The position numbers were made by a program, and so were the translations under genes. Positions 42,723-51,148 of a stretch of 64,000 bases of DNA are shown here, piece after piece. Origin of the DNA: Lewinellaceae bacterium (lineage in GTDB: Bacteria; Bacteroidota; Bacteroidia; Chitinophagales; Saprospiraceae); the NCBI GenBank assembly GCA_020636075.1, contig JACJYO010000005.1, positions 248,001 through 312,000 of the forward strand, read 5' to 3'. The notes beneath the pieces were generated by a model. The model was not told the DNA's origin. It did not search any database and worked only from the letters and a program-made list of their open reading frames with translations. Position 1 is the stretch's first letter; each line of letters opens with the position of its first letter.

Positions 42723-44612
42723 TTAGTCGGCTCCATGCATCATTCGTCGTAATGGGAATGAAAGCAAGAACAAGATCAAACCGGCCACACCTGCCATCAT
42801 TACGAAGATCATGAAGAACTGGTACAGATCCTTAACCGGCCCGAAGAAGTTAGGATATTCGAGCGGAATGGCATTCGCTGTAGCGACCTCTACCTGTTCC
42901 GGGGTGGGCTGAATAGTGCCCTCCAGAATGCCCCGATAGGTCGTTTCGTCGATACCGTTGTCCATCGCCATTTTGTATTCCCGGCCTGCAGGCGGGTATA
43001 AACCACTGAGCTGGCCTGCGGCTTTGTTGGCCACGGCATTCGCCAAAAACCAAACGCCGAAGAGCAGCGATACAAAACGCATTGGCGACAACTTGGAAAC
43101 CAGCGACAAGCCAATTGGCGACAGGCAAAGTTCACCGATCGTATGGATCACATATAAGGCTACCAGCCAGAACATACTCACTTTGCTGTCTAGTCCAAGC
43201 CCCTTCACACCCAGGGCAATGACTACATATCCCAGCGCCAGAATGATCAAACCAAGCGATTGCTTGATCAGCGAGTTTGGTTCGGCTTTACGTTTGGCCA
43301 AAGCAACCCAGATGGCGGCAGTGATCGGCGCCAGAATAACGATGGACACCGCATTGATCGACTGGAAGAAACTGGCCGGGATAGTATCGGCAGAAATTGC
43401 CGATTGGCCTGTAGCCAACAAATCAATGTTTTTGTAAATTAAAAACAAGGCCGGGCCAAGGATAAACACGTACAGAAGCAGCGACAAGCCGTCGAGTTTT
43501 TCAAAATGGCGGCGAATAATATTGAAGGCCCAGTACAACACCCCGAGCAATCCCAGAGAGACAACATGCACCAGCCAAACCGGAATATTCAGCCCAATTT
43601 GGCGCTGTGTTTGTTCTTCAGCGAAGAAAGTCAGCGAAGCACCGGCCTGCTCGAAGGCAGCCCAGAAAAAGACCACAAAAAAGGCCGAAACATAAATCAC
43701 GATGATCCGGTCGCGTTCAATTTTTGTCAGCGATGAATCCGTAATGATCATGGTCATCATGGCAATGGTCGTGCCGTAGATGATCGCCCCGATCACATCG
43801 AAGCTTAGCACCTTCCAAAAGACCAGGAATAAAACTACCGACAAGCCACCGCCCATCAACAACTGACGGGTATCCAGACCGCCGCCACCACTTGCTGCTG
43901 CACTATCGCCCGCCTTGGATGCCTCCACGGCTTTGTTGGGCAAATCGCCAATGGCATTCCCGTCCGGGTCAACCACATACCGGTTTTTCTCAACATGAAA
44001 CAGCAGCGTACCCAGTATCATGCCGATACCTGCAGCCAGGAAGCCCCACTTGAAATATTCCGGCAAGGGCGTGCCAGCGGCATCGTAGCGCTCCCCGAGG
44101 AAACCGCAGACCAACGGTGCCAGGAAAGCCCCAAGGTTAATACCCATGTAAAAAATCGTGTAGGCAGCGTCGCGGCGCTTATCCTTTTCGGTATACATCT
44201 GGCCGATCATCGAGGAGATATTCGGTTTGAAAAAACCATTTCCGATGATCAGGAAGATCAGACCGGCCCAGAGCAGCGCCGTGGCCAGGCCAACATTTTG
44301 ATACATGGAGGCACTCCCGAACATAAAAAACTGGCCAATTGCCATGAGGATACCGCCGGCCACGATCGATTTCCGGTTGCCCCAATAGCGGTCGGCCACA
44401 TAGCCGCCGATCAGGGGGGTCAGGTAAACCAGGCCGGTGTAACTGCCGTAAATTTCTGAGGCTTTGGCCCGGGAAAAAAGTAACCCGTTGACCATGTAGA
44501 GCGTAAATATTGCCCGCATCCCGTAGTAGCTGAACCGCTCCCACATTTCTGTGAAAAAGAGCAAGGTCAGTCCTCTCGGATGTCCAAATAATTCGTGTTT
44601 CTGTGTTGACAT
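42723..44612 (-). CDS. Proton-dependent oligopeptide transporter (POT family)
   Basis: A 629-residue inner-membrane protein with about 14 TM helices. The POT signature is intact: ExxER in FTEMWERFSYYGMRAIF, which couples proton and peptide movement. Further hallmarks: YLTPLIGGYVADRYWG, IGNGFFKPNISSMIG and the FYMGINLGAFLAPLV stretch. A hydrophilic linker (KAGDSAAASGGGG) precedes the second half. Imports di- or tripeptides. The frame is open to 44684; ATG 44612 (MSTQKHELFG) is preferred. Fits with the secreted peptidases nearby. The end is set by the shared bidirectional terminator. Confidence 0.95.
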   Translation of the reverse strand: MSTQKHELFGHPRGLTLLFFTEMWERFSYYGMRAIFTLYMVNGLLFSRAKASEIYGSYTGLVYLTPLIGGYVADRYWGNRKSIVAGGILMAIGQFFMFGSASMYQNVGLATALLWAGLIFLIIGNGFFKPNISSMIGQMYTEKDKRRDAAYTIFYMGINLGAFLAPLVCGFLGERYDAAGTPLPEYFKWGFLAAGIGMILGTLLFHVEKNRYVVDPDGNAIGDLPNKAVEASKAGDSAAASGGGGLDTRQLLMGGGLSVVLFLVFWKVLSFDVIGAIIYGTTIAMMTMIITDSSLTKIERDRIIVIYVSAFFVVFFWAAFEQAGASLTFFAEEQTQRQIGLNIPVWLVHVVSLGLLGVLYWAFNIIRRHFEKLDGLSLLLYVFILGPALFLIYKNIDLLATGQSAISADTIPASFFQSINAVSIVILAPITAAIWVALAKRKAEPNSLIKQSLGLIILALGYVVIALGVKGLGLDSKVSMFWLVALYVIHTIGELCLSPIGLSLVSKLSPMRFVSLLFGVWFLANAVANKAAGQLSGLYPPAGREYKMAMDNGIDETTYRGILEGTIQPTPEQVEVATANAIPLEYPNFFGPVKDLYQFFMIFVMMAGVAGLILFLLSFPLRRMMHGAD

Positions 44613-44996
44613 AGGCGTTTTTACATAATTTGGTTGGTGATCGTTTTTATGGTTGGCAGCGGCCAAGCCTTGATTTTTCAACAACTACTCAGAAGTAATT
44701 TTACAAACAGCTAAACGTCAAAAAACCTACAGGCAACAGCCAGACAAAGGGCAAATGTGCAAATTTTTCCGGGCACTGTGATTTGCCGGCGAACTTAAAG
44801 TTCAAAACAAAATACCGCAAGGACCCAACCCGACCGTTATTTTAAACCAACTGTTCCACTAATCCCATATCGGTTTGCCGACATACGCGCAAACCTACGT
44901 CAGCAATAGTGTTTTGTGCCCTCGCAAGGCACTATCTTTGTCAAATTTTCAAAAACTTTAACCCCTGAGGGATATTTTAAGACATATTTTCAAACC
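44613..44996. other. 384-bp divergent intergenic region
   Basis: Between the peptide transporter and a lipoprotein gene. A TATCTTTG promoter element faces the lipoprotein at 44933-44940. No RNA gene or repeat was recognised. Confidence 0.45.
44914..44940 (+). promoter_or_regulatory. Putative promoter of the lipoprotein gene
   Basis: TTG at 44914-44916, 16 bp, TATCTTTG at 44933-44940. The spacing is shorter than the usual 19-21 bp. The start codon lies 56 nt downstream. Confidence 0.45.
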
Positions 44997-45626
44997 ATGT
45001 TTAACCAAAAATCGACTCGTGCGGCCTGTTTGTTCGTCGGTTTCATTTTAATCTTTTTGAGCACACTAAATTGCCAGCAAGACAATCCCGGGCAAGAAAA
45101 AAAACCGCTCAACGTGATGACTATCGACAGCCTGACCGGCGCTCCTGCCAGGCTCCCCAATCCTTGGAAAAATGCCGGTTGTGCGCTCGTCACGGATGAT
45201 GAAGTTATCGAAATGTTCGATATCGAAGTGGACCGCTTCGCCTACAATGCCCGCACCCTGCCCAACCGGGGTTTTTGCCTGCGCTCCTGGCTCAAACCCG
45301 ACTGGAAAGAGCGTGAAAGCGCCAATGAAAAGGCCGGTGCTCCGTACCGGGAATTTAAAAACACACTGGTAACCCAGGTACTCGACTACGGAACGAATGG
45401 CGCCTCTACCGATCAGTTTGAAATGGTACGCCGCGACCAACGCAATGTGTTCGAAGAAGATGTACCCGAGCTTGGTGATAACGCCATTTGGAGCACCTCG
45501 CAACTTTCGCTGATGGTAAAAAAAGGGCATTTGGTAGTCAAAATAACCCTCGACTACACCGAGAGGCCGCATGACAATCTTGAAGTGGCGAAAAAAGTAG
45601 CCAGGCTTGCATTGCAAAAAATGTAA
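44997..45626 (+). CDS. Predicted lipoprotein of unknown function
   Basis: A 209-residue protein. MFNQKSTRAACLFVGFILIF with a later LSTLNC gives a lipobox, so it is likely membrane-anchored. The mature part is mixed: NAGCALVTDDEVIEMFDIE, DRFAYNARTLPNRGFCLRSW, ELGDNAIWSTSQLSLMVKKG, ending in a helix. Two Cys in the mature part (GC, FC) could pair. No family recognised. A DNA ligase gene follows 62 bp downstream in the same direction, possibly only by chance. Confidence 0.75.
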   Translation: MFNQKSTRAACLFVGFILIFLSTLNCQQDNPGQEKKPLNVMTIDSLTGAPARLPNPWKNAGCALVTDDEVIEMFDIEVDRFAYNARTLPNRGFCLRSWLKPDWKERESANEKAGAPYREFKNTLVTQVLDYGTNGASTDQFEMVRRDQRNVFEEDVPELGDNAIWSTSQLSLMVKKGHLVVKITLDYTERPHDNLEVAKKVARLALQKM

Positions 45627-45687
45627 AACTTTTTGTTGATTTGTCGATCCGAATCAACAGTTCAACAAACCAACGAATCAACAAAAG

Positions 45688-47847
45688 ATGTACTCGAAAG
45701 AAGCCCAACGCATCCTCTTCGAACGCTCCAAGGAGCTGCTGAAAACTTCGCCGGCCGAACCCCTCGATTTCAACCTCGCCAGCGAACGCGTCTGGGAACT
45801 TAGCAACATTATTCGCTACCACGAATGGCGCTACTATGTGCAAAACGATCCGGTAATCAGCGATTTCGAGTACGATCAGCTGTATAAACAGCTGGAAGCC
45901 ATCGAGACGCAATACCCCGACCTGATCACACCCGACTCTCCCACCCAACGCGTTTCGCCCGATCTGACGGAAAACGTTGAACAGGTCGTGCACCTTACCC
46001 CCATGCTTTCGCTCGACAATTCGTACGATGCGGAAGACCTGCTCGACTTTGATACCTCCGTGAAAAAGCTGTGCAGCCTGCCACCCGACGCCGAGGTGGA
46101 ATATGCCGTGGAACCCAAGTTCGACGGCGGCACCATCGTGCTGATTTACGAAAATGATCGCCTGACACGTGCGGCCACCCGCGGCAACGGCGAGTTGGGC
46201 GACGAGATCACCGCCAACATTCGCACCCTGCGCTCTATTCCACTCACTGCCGGGTTTTCAAAATATGGCATGGCCAAAGTGGAACTCCGCGGAGAAGCCC
46301 TCATCCGAAAAGATATTTTTGAAAAAATAAACGCCCGGCGCATGGCCGCAGGCGAAGTCTTGTTTGCCAACCCCCGAAACGCCGCAACCGGCGGCCTGCG
46401 CATGAAAGATCCCCGGGAAGCAGCCAGCAGGGGGCTTGAAGCATTTGTGTATCAACTGGGCTATGCCGTCGATGAGGCGGGGAACAATGTCCTGGACCGT
46501 TTTAAAACCCATCACGAAACGGTGCGAATTCTGGGTGAACAGGGTTTTAAAATACCCGGTCCGCTCTACCCGGATGGAACAGCCGAAAGTAATGCCGGTG
46601 TGTGCCGTAACATCGCCGAAGTCATCGACCTGTGCAACAGCTGGCAAAGCCAGCGCGACGACTACCCGTACGAAATCGACGGTATGGTGGTCAAAGTGAA
46701 CAGTCTGGATTTGCAGGAAAAATGCGGCTCCACCACCCACCACCCGCGCTGGGCAATCGCCTTCAAGTTCAAAGCCCGGCAGGCAACTACCCGGTTACGC
46801 GATGTTGAATTTCAGGTTGGAAAAACCGGTGCTGTGACGCCTGTGGCCAAACTGGAACCCGTGCAATTGGCCGGCGTTACTGTTCAAAATGTAAGTCTGC
46901 ACAATGAGGATTTCATCAAAAACAAGGACATCCGCATTGGCGACCACGTGCTTGTGGAGCGCGCCGGCGATGTGATTCCCTACATCGTAAAGGCCCTGGA
47001 TGAATTGCGCGACGGGTCGGAACAACCTGTCGTGTACCCAACCCACTGCCCGGTGTGCCAAAGCCTTTTGGTCAAACCCGAAGGCGAAGCTATTTGGCGT
47101 TGCGAAAATGCCGAATGCGAAGCGCAGGTGTTGCAACGCATGATTTTTCATACGTCCAAGCACGCTATGGACATTGAGGGCATGGGCGAAAGCACTATCC
47201 TGCGTTTTTACAAACTTGGCTGGCTGCATTCCATCGCCGACATTTACCGCCTCGACTACGAGCAAATCGCTCAACTGGAAGGCTTTGGTCAGAAATCGGC
47301 CGACAACCTTGAAAAGGCCGTGGGAAAAGCAAAGCAAAATCCGATTTACCGGCTTCTGCACAGCCTGAGCATTCACCACCTCGGCCAAAAATCGTCGAAG
47401 CTGCTGGCAGCCGTCATCGGGCACGTGCTGGAACTAAAAGACTGGGATCTGGAGCGTTACCAGGAGATCAAGGATATCGGCCCGGTATTGGCCCAAAATG
47501 TGTACAATTTCTTCCAAAATGAACACAACGTCGAGCTCCTGCAAACGATGGAACAGCTCGGCGTTAACCTCAGCCAGACAGAAGCCGACCGCAAGCCCGC
47601 CAGCGCTACCGAGGGGCCGCTCCTGGGCAAAACCATCCTGTTTACCGGCACGCTTTCCACCCTTACCCGCGAACAAGCCGAAGCAAAGGCAGCCGCAGCC
47701 GGAGCCAGCATTTCCAGCGGGGTGAGTAAAAACCTGAACATCCTGGTCGCTGGAGAAAAGGCAGGCAGCAAGCTGAAAAAAGCTCAGGCATTGGGCACCG
47801 TAGCGATTTGGACGGAAGAGGAGTTCACGGAATTGGTGGGAGCCTAG
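45688..47847 (+). CDS. ligA: NAD-dependent DNA ligase
   Basis: A 719-residue LigA sealing nicks in replication and repair, slightly longer than the usual ~670 owing to an N-terminal extension. Domain Ia starts near residue 35 (YHEWRYYVQNDPVISDFEYD, the NAD-binding HhH-like Ia domain). The adenylated Lys144 lies in EPKFDGG. The OB fold, a four-Cys zinc finger (CPVCQSLL and CENAEC), HhH repeats (IEGMGESTILRFYKLGWL, LEGFGQKSADNLEKAVG) and a C-terminal BRCT domain (GKTILFTGTLSTLTREQAEA) follow in order. Complete and intact. Confidence 0.97.
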   Translation: MYSKEAQRILFERSKELLKTSPAEPLDFNLASERVWELSNIIRYHEWRYYVQNDPVISDFEYDQLYKQLEAIETQYPDLITPDSPTQRVSPDLTENVEQVVHLTPMLSLDNSYDAEDLLDFDTSVKKLCSLPPDAEVEYAVEPKFDGGTIVLIYENDRLTRAATRGNGELGDEITANIRTLRSIPLTAGFSKYGMAKVELRGEALIRKDIFEKINARRMAAGEVLFANPRNAATGGLRMKDPREAASRGLEAFVYQLGYAVDEAGNNVLDRFKTHHETVRILGEQGFKIPGPLYPDGTAESNAGVCRNIAEVIDLCNSWQSQRDDYPYEIDGMVVKVNSLDLQEKCGSTTHHPRWAIAFKFKARQATTRLRDVEFQVGKTGAVTPVAKLEPVQLAGVTVQNVSLHNEDFIKNKDIRIGDHVLVERAGDVIPYIVKALDELRDGSEQPVVYPTHCPVCQSLLVKPEGEAIWRCENAECEAQVLQRMIFHTSKHAMDIEGMGESTILRFYKLGWLHSIADIYRLDYEQIAQLEGFGQKSADNLEKAVGKAKQNPIYRLLHSLSIHHLGQKSSKLLAAVIGHVLELKDWDLERYQEIKDIGPVLAQNVYNFFQNEHNVELLQTMEQLGVNLSQTEADRKPASATEGPLLGKTILFTGTLSTLTREQAEAKAAAAGASISSGVSKNLNILVAGEKAGSKLKKAQALGTVAIWTEEEFTELVGA

Positions 47848-47963
47848 CGAGGGGGCTATAACCAAATCAGAAATGAAATTACCAATCGGAAAACCCTAAA
47901 TTTGTTTGCGTGTGCCCTTCCCGGCATTCCGGCATCATCAATTTGTCTTAAGATTCAGCCTAC

Positions 47964-48515
47964 ATGAGCAACCTGGAATTCATCATCGAGCTTTTGGATA
48001 AAACAATATGGCCCATCACCATTTTTATTATTTTGTTTCTCATTCGAAAACCGTTGAAAGAGCTGATGCCGCTGTTGAAAAAAGCCAAAATAAGTGAGCT
48101 GGAACTGGAATTTGACCGGGAACTGGCTAAAGCAAAAGAGGTAGCCGAAACAGGCCTCCTGGAGGGAACCGGCAACTGGAAGGTGAACCTGCTCGAGCTC
48201 GCCCGAAACTATCCGAATACCGCGATTTTAGAAGCCTGGAAAGAAATTGAAGACCGGACAGAAAAGCTGCTGCATAAGATAGAACCGGAACTGGAACTGG
48301 ATGTCCCTGAGCGGTACAAAAAAATGCAAACGGTATTGTCCAGGGAAGAAGTTATTGAAACAAAAAACGTAAAGGTCTTCAATGAATTACGGCAGATCCG
48401 AAACAAAGTTGCACACGCCAAAGGCTATGACCTCACCCAAAATCAAGCCTTGGGCTATATTTCATTGGCCATCCCCCTAATCGAATATCTCGAAGAAAAA
48501 ACGGCTGCTTTGTAA
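47964..48515 (+). CDS. Membrane-anchored protein with HEPN-like R-x4-H motif
   Basis: A 183-residue protein. One N-terminal TM helix (residues ~14-29, TIWPITIFIILFLIRKP) is followed by a coiled-coil-prone charged region (ISELELEFDRELAKAKEV) and a helical C-terminal domain. In residues 135-160 the motif R146-N-K-V-A-H151 (RQIRNKVAHA) matches the catalytic R-x4-6-H of HEPN RNases and the DUF4145-like proteins. No partner nucleotidyltransferase or antitoxin gene lies next to it. Cytoplasmic-facing RNase is a possible role, but the motif alone is not proof. The cold-shock gene follows. Confidence 0.65.
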   Translation: MSNLEFIIELLDKTIWPITIFIILFLIRKPLKELMPLLKKAKISELELEFDRELAKAKEVAETGLLEGTGNWKVNLLELARNYPNTAILEAWKEIEDRTEKLLHKIEPELELDVPERYKKMQTVLSREEVIETKNVKVFNELRQIRNKVAHAKGYDLTQNQALGYISLAIPLIEYLEEKTAAL

Positions 48516-48526
48516 AAGCCAGGCAC

Positions 48527-48534
48527 TACCTTTG
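48527..48534 (+). promoter_or_regulatory. Putative -7 promoter element TACCTTTG for the cold-shock gene
   Basis: TACCTTTG lies 241 nt before the cold-shock gene ATG, 12 bp past the HEPN-like stop. It would produce a leader of about 235 nt, unusually long for this window. Confidence 0.45.
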
Positions 48535-48775
48535 TAAGCGACACAAACCTGATACCCTGAACCGTACCTGAAAACCAATTCAAGCCGACCGGATATTCGC
48601 AGACATTTAGTGAACAGGAATACTCCCACCGCGTTAACAATTGTGTATTACCACCGGAGCCGGGCATAATTGCCTGATTTCAGATAGATTTATACAAACA
48701 CCGCGTTTACCTGAACGGTATTGCCGCTTTGGCATCGTCGTTTCAGCAGTGGTTATTTTTTAACTTAACCGAAGT

Positions 48776-49237
48776 ATGGCAAAATCACAGCAGACTTTTA
48801 ACAAAAAAGAAAAAGAGAAAAAACGCAGGAAAAAGTGGCAGGAAAAACAAGAACGCCGCGAACAACGCAAACTGGAAAAAGCAGAGCAGGGGAAGAAGAC
48901 TTTTGAGGAAATGCTTTCCTATGTTGATGAAGACGGCAATATCACTTCCACGCCACCTGACCCCTCCAAAAGAAAAAAAATTAATGCCGAGGATATCGTG
49001 CTGGGAGTTCCTTCGAGAGACGAGATCCCGACAGATCCCATACACAACGGCAGGGTGAAATTTTTCAACGACGAAAAGGGATATGGATTTATTACCGATG
49101 CGGCAACCCAGGAAAGCATTTTTGTCCATATTAACAACACAGACGGACAAATTCAGGAAAACGATAAGGTCACTTTTGAAATCGAACCGGGGCCAAAAGG
49201 CTACAGCGCCGTCAATGTGAAAATTGTTTCTGCATAG
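48776..49237 (+). CDS. Cold-shock-domain protein with basic N-terminal extension
   Basis: A 153-residue nucleic-acid-binding protein. Residues ~92-153 are a cold-shock domain with RNP1 (GRVKFFNDEKGYGFI) and RNP2 (ESIFVHI). Residues 9-41 are a strongly basic, helical segment (KKEKEKKRRKK, KQERREQRKLEK) that probably binds RNA or ribosomes. A middle linker is rich in Pro and Ser. This extended type is common in Bacteroidota and differs from the 70-residue CspA. The long leader upstream suggests temperature-dependent translation (inference). A second start is not needed: the basic part is in frame. Confidence 0.9.
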   Translation: MAKSQQTFNKKEKEKKRRKKWQEKQERREQRKLEKAEQGKKTFEEMLSYVDEDGNITSTPPDPSKRKKINAEDIVLGVPSRDEIPTDPIHNGRVKFFNDEKGYGFITDAATQESIFVHINNTDGQIQENDKVTFEIEPGPKGYSAVNVKIVSA

Positions 49238-49582
49238 CCATTTGCATTACTTTTTCCTACAAATAAAAAGCCACCGACATATTGCATGCCGGCGGCTAAA
49301 ACCCCAAAAAACCAAATGAAAACAATCTTCCTTTTTGTATTGCCTGCCCCTGTTCCTTAACAGAGACAACCTTGAGACACTGATCCTCTGCAAGAGTCAC
49401 ACCAAGGCCGGGCCTACCCAACAAGTGTTGACTTTGCATTAACAATTTTTGTCATTTTTGGGTCGAGCACGCTGCTTTTCCGGCTTTCTGTACTTTTACA
49501 TTTGAATATTATTAAGCAAATAATTTTTCCCATCCAGGGTGCCGCAATTGATCTCCGTGTTTTCGAAGTGAAAAAGTGAATC
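49238..49582. other. 345-bp intergenic region with a promoter and a 14-codon ORF
   Basis: A 7-8 bp imperfect hairpin near 49270-49300 may terminate the cold-shock gene. ATG at 49316 opens MKTIFLFVLPAPVP then stops at 49358-49360, like a broken signal peptide. A -7 element lies at 49497-49504. No RNA gene was recognised. Confidence 0.4.
49497..49504 (+). promoter_or_regulatory. Putative -7 promoter element TACATTTG for the radical SAM gene
   Basis: TACATTTG lies 79 nt before the ATG at 49583. Confidence 0.4.
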
Positions 49583-51088
49583 ATGGCCAAAATTCTTCTC
49601 TTCAATCCGCGCAGCGCCAACTCGAAACACCGGGTACCCAACAGCATTTTGCAGGTCGGGGCTTCCATTTTTGGCCAGTACGAGTTTGTGTTTGTCGATG
49701 GCAATTTGGAGACCGACCCCTGGGCACGCATTGAGGAATATTTGCGCGGTGGTGAAATCCAATATTTCGGTTGCACGGTAATGCCTGGCCCTCAGCTCCG
49801 GCAGGCAATTCCGATCACGCGGCGTATTCGGGAGCAGTTTCCCAATGTGGTCAACATTTGGGGTGGCTATTTCGCCAGTAACCAGTATCCGGTGGTTATG
49901 GAAAGTGGGTACGTGGACTTTGTAATTTACGGACCGGGCGACCAGGCCTTCCCCGCACTCCTGCATGCGCTGGAAAATAAAGCACCCTATGAGTTTATCC
50001 CAAACCTGATTTGGAAAACACCGGAGGGTGTCATCATAAAAAACAGTAAGGAGGGTCTCCTGGATCAGGACACCCTTCCTCAGCTCCCTTACGAATATCT
50101 CGACCGGTTTTATCCCATGCAACGCTACCTGAACCCCACTTTCTTGGGGCGCCGTACGCTGGCGTATCATAGCAGCATGGGTTGCCCGTTCAAATGCTCC
50201 TTTTGTGCGGTAGTACCTATTTATGAAGCGCGTTGGCGCGGAAAGTCGGCGGAAAATATTTACCGGGATGTGCAGTTTGTAAAACAAAAATGGGGTGCAG
50301 ACAGTATTGAATTTCACGACAACAATTTTTTTGTCAGTGAAAAACGAACGCGGGCTTTTTCCGAAATGATGCTAAACGAGAACATGTGCTGGTGGGGTGA
50401 AGGCCGGATCGATACCATTGACCAATATTCTGACGAAACCCTGGCGTTGATGCGTCGTTCCGGATGCCGGATGATCTTTTTTGGCGCCGAAACCGGTAAT
50501 GATGCGCTGCTCAAACAAATGGACAAAGGCGGCAAACAAACCGGCAAACAAATTCAGGAATTTGCGGCCCGAATGAAACAGTTTGACATTATCCCGGAAT
50601 ACTCTTTCGTACTCGGCATGCCTGCCGACACGCCCGAACAGGTTTGGGCACAAATTGAGGAAGACATCGCTTTTATAAAAACGATCAAGCGCATTAACCC
50701 GGAAACGGAAATAATCATCTACCTGTACTCGCCAGTACCTACGGAAGGCTCGGAATTGTACGAACGTATCGTGAAGGCCGGATTTTCTTTTCCTGAAAAA
50801 CTCGACGACTGGCTCTCGCCGCAATGGGAATCTTTTGACCTGCGCCGCAATCCACTAACCCCCTGGCTTACAGCTGCCATGGTAGATCGCATCCACAATT
50901 TTGAAACGGTGCTGCATGCCCGTTTTCCAACTGCGTCGGATACTAAACTGACCACGCTACAACGCCGGATTATAAGCCGGTTGGCCAGCCTGCGCTATCA
51001 ATTTAATTTTTTCCACTTCCCCTATGAGTTGAAAGTGCTGCAAAAATTCTGGCTCCGGTATCGACAACCAGAAATCGAAGGCATGTAA
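49583..51088 (+). CDS. B12-binding-domain radical SAM protein
   Basis: A 501-residue enzyme. The N-terminal half (residues ~15-150) is the shortened cobalamin-binding-like fold (YFGCTVMPGPQL, NIWGGYFASNQYPVVMESG, DFVIYGPGDQAFP). The radical SAM core contains the 4Fe-4S cluster motif C201-x3-C205-x2-C208 (CPFKCSFCAV), followed by FFGAETGNDALLKQMDKGG and the SFVLGMPADTPEQV strand. Members perform methylation, ring formation or other radical chemistry on unactivated carbons; product unknown. No biosynthetic cluster surrounds it. Cytoplasmic or membrane-peripheral; ends at a strong hairpin shared with the convergent SprB-repeat gene. Confidence 0.9.
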   Translation: MAKILLFNPRSANSKHRVPNSILQVGASIFGQYEFVFVDGNLETDPWARIEEYLRGGEIQYFGCTVMPGPQLRQAIPITRRIREQFPNVVNIWGGYFASNQYPVVMESGYVDFVIYGPGDQAFPALLHALENKAPYEFIPNLIWKTPEGVIIKNSKEGLLDQDTLPQLPYEYLDRFYPMQRYLNPTFLGRRTLAYHSSMGCPFKCSFCAVVPIYEARWRGKSAENIYRDVQFVKQKWGADSIEFHDNNFFVSEKRTRAFSEMMLNENMCWWGEGRIDTIDQYSDETLALMRRSGCRMIFFGAETGNDALLKQMDKGGKQTGKQIQEFAARMKQFDIIPEYSFVLGMPADTPEQVWAQIEEDIAFIKTIKRINPETEIIIYLYSPVPTEGSELYERIVKAGFSFPEKLDDWLSPQWESFDLRRNPLTPWLTAAMVDRIHNFETVLHARFPTASDTKLTTLQRRIISRLASLRYQFNFFHFPYELKVLQKFWLRYRQPEIEGM

Positions 51089-51091
51089 AAA

Positions 51092-51124
51092 AACCGCCCT
51101 GCAGCCGGAAGCTGCAGGGCGGTT
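51092..51124. terminator. GC-rich hairpin between convergent genes
   Basis: A 14-bp perfect stem (51092-51105 with 51111-51124) around a CGGAA loop. On the minus strand it is followed by a run of seven T, a classic intrinsic terminator for the SprB-repeat gene; on the plus strand the tail is weaker. Confidence 0.8.
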
Positions 51125-51148
51125 CATATTCGAGACCAGATTATTGGT

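Noticed and set aside
49496..50317. A 273-codon minus-strand frame
   Set aside because: Antisense to the radical SAM gene, whose cluster motif is intact.
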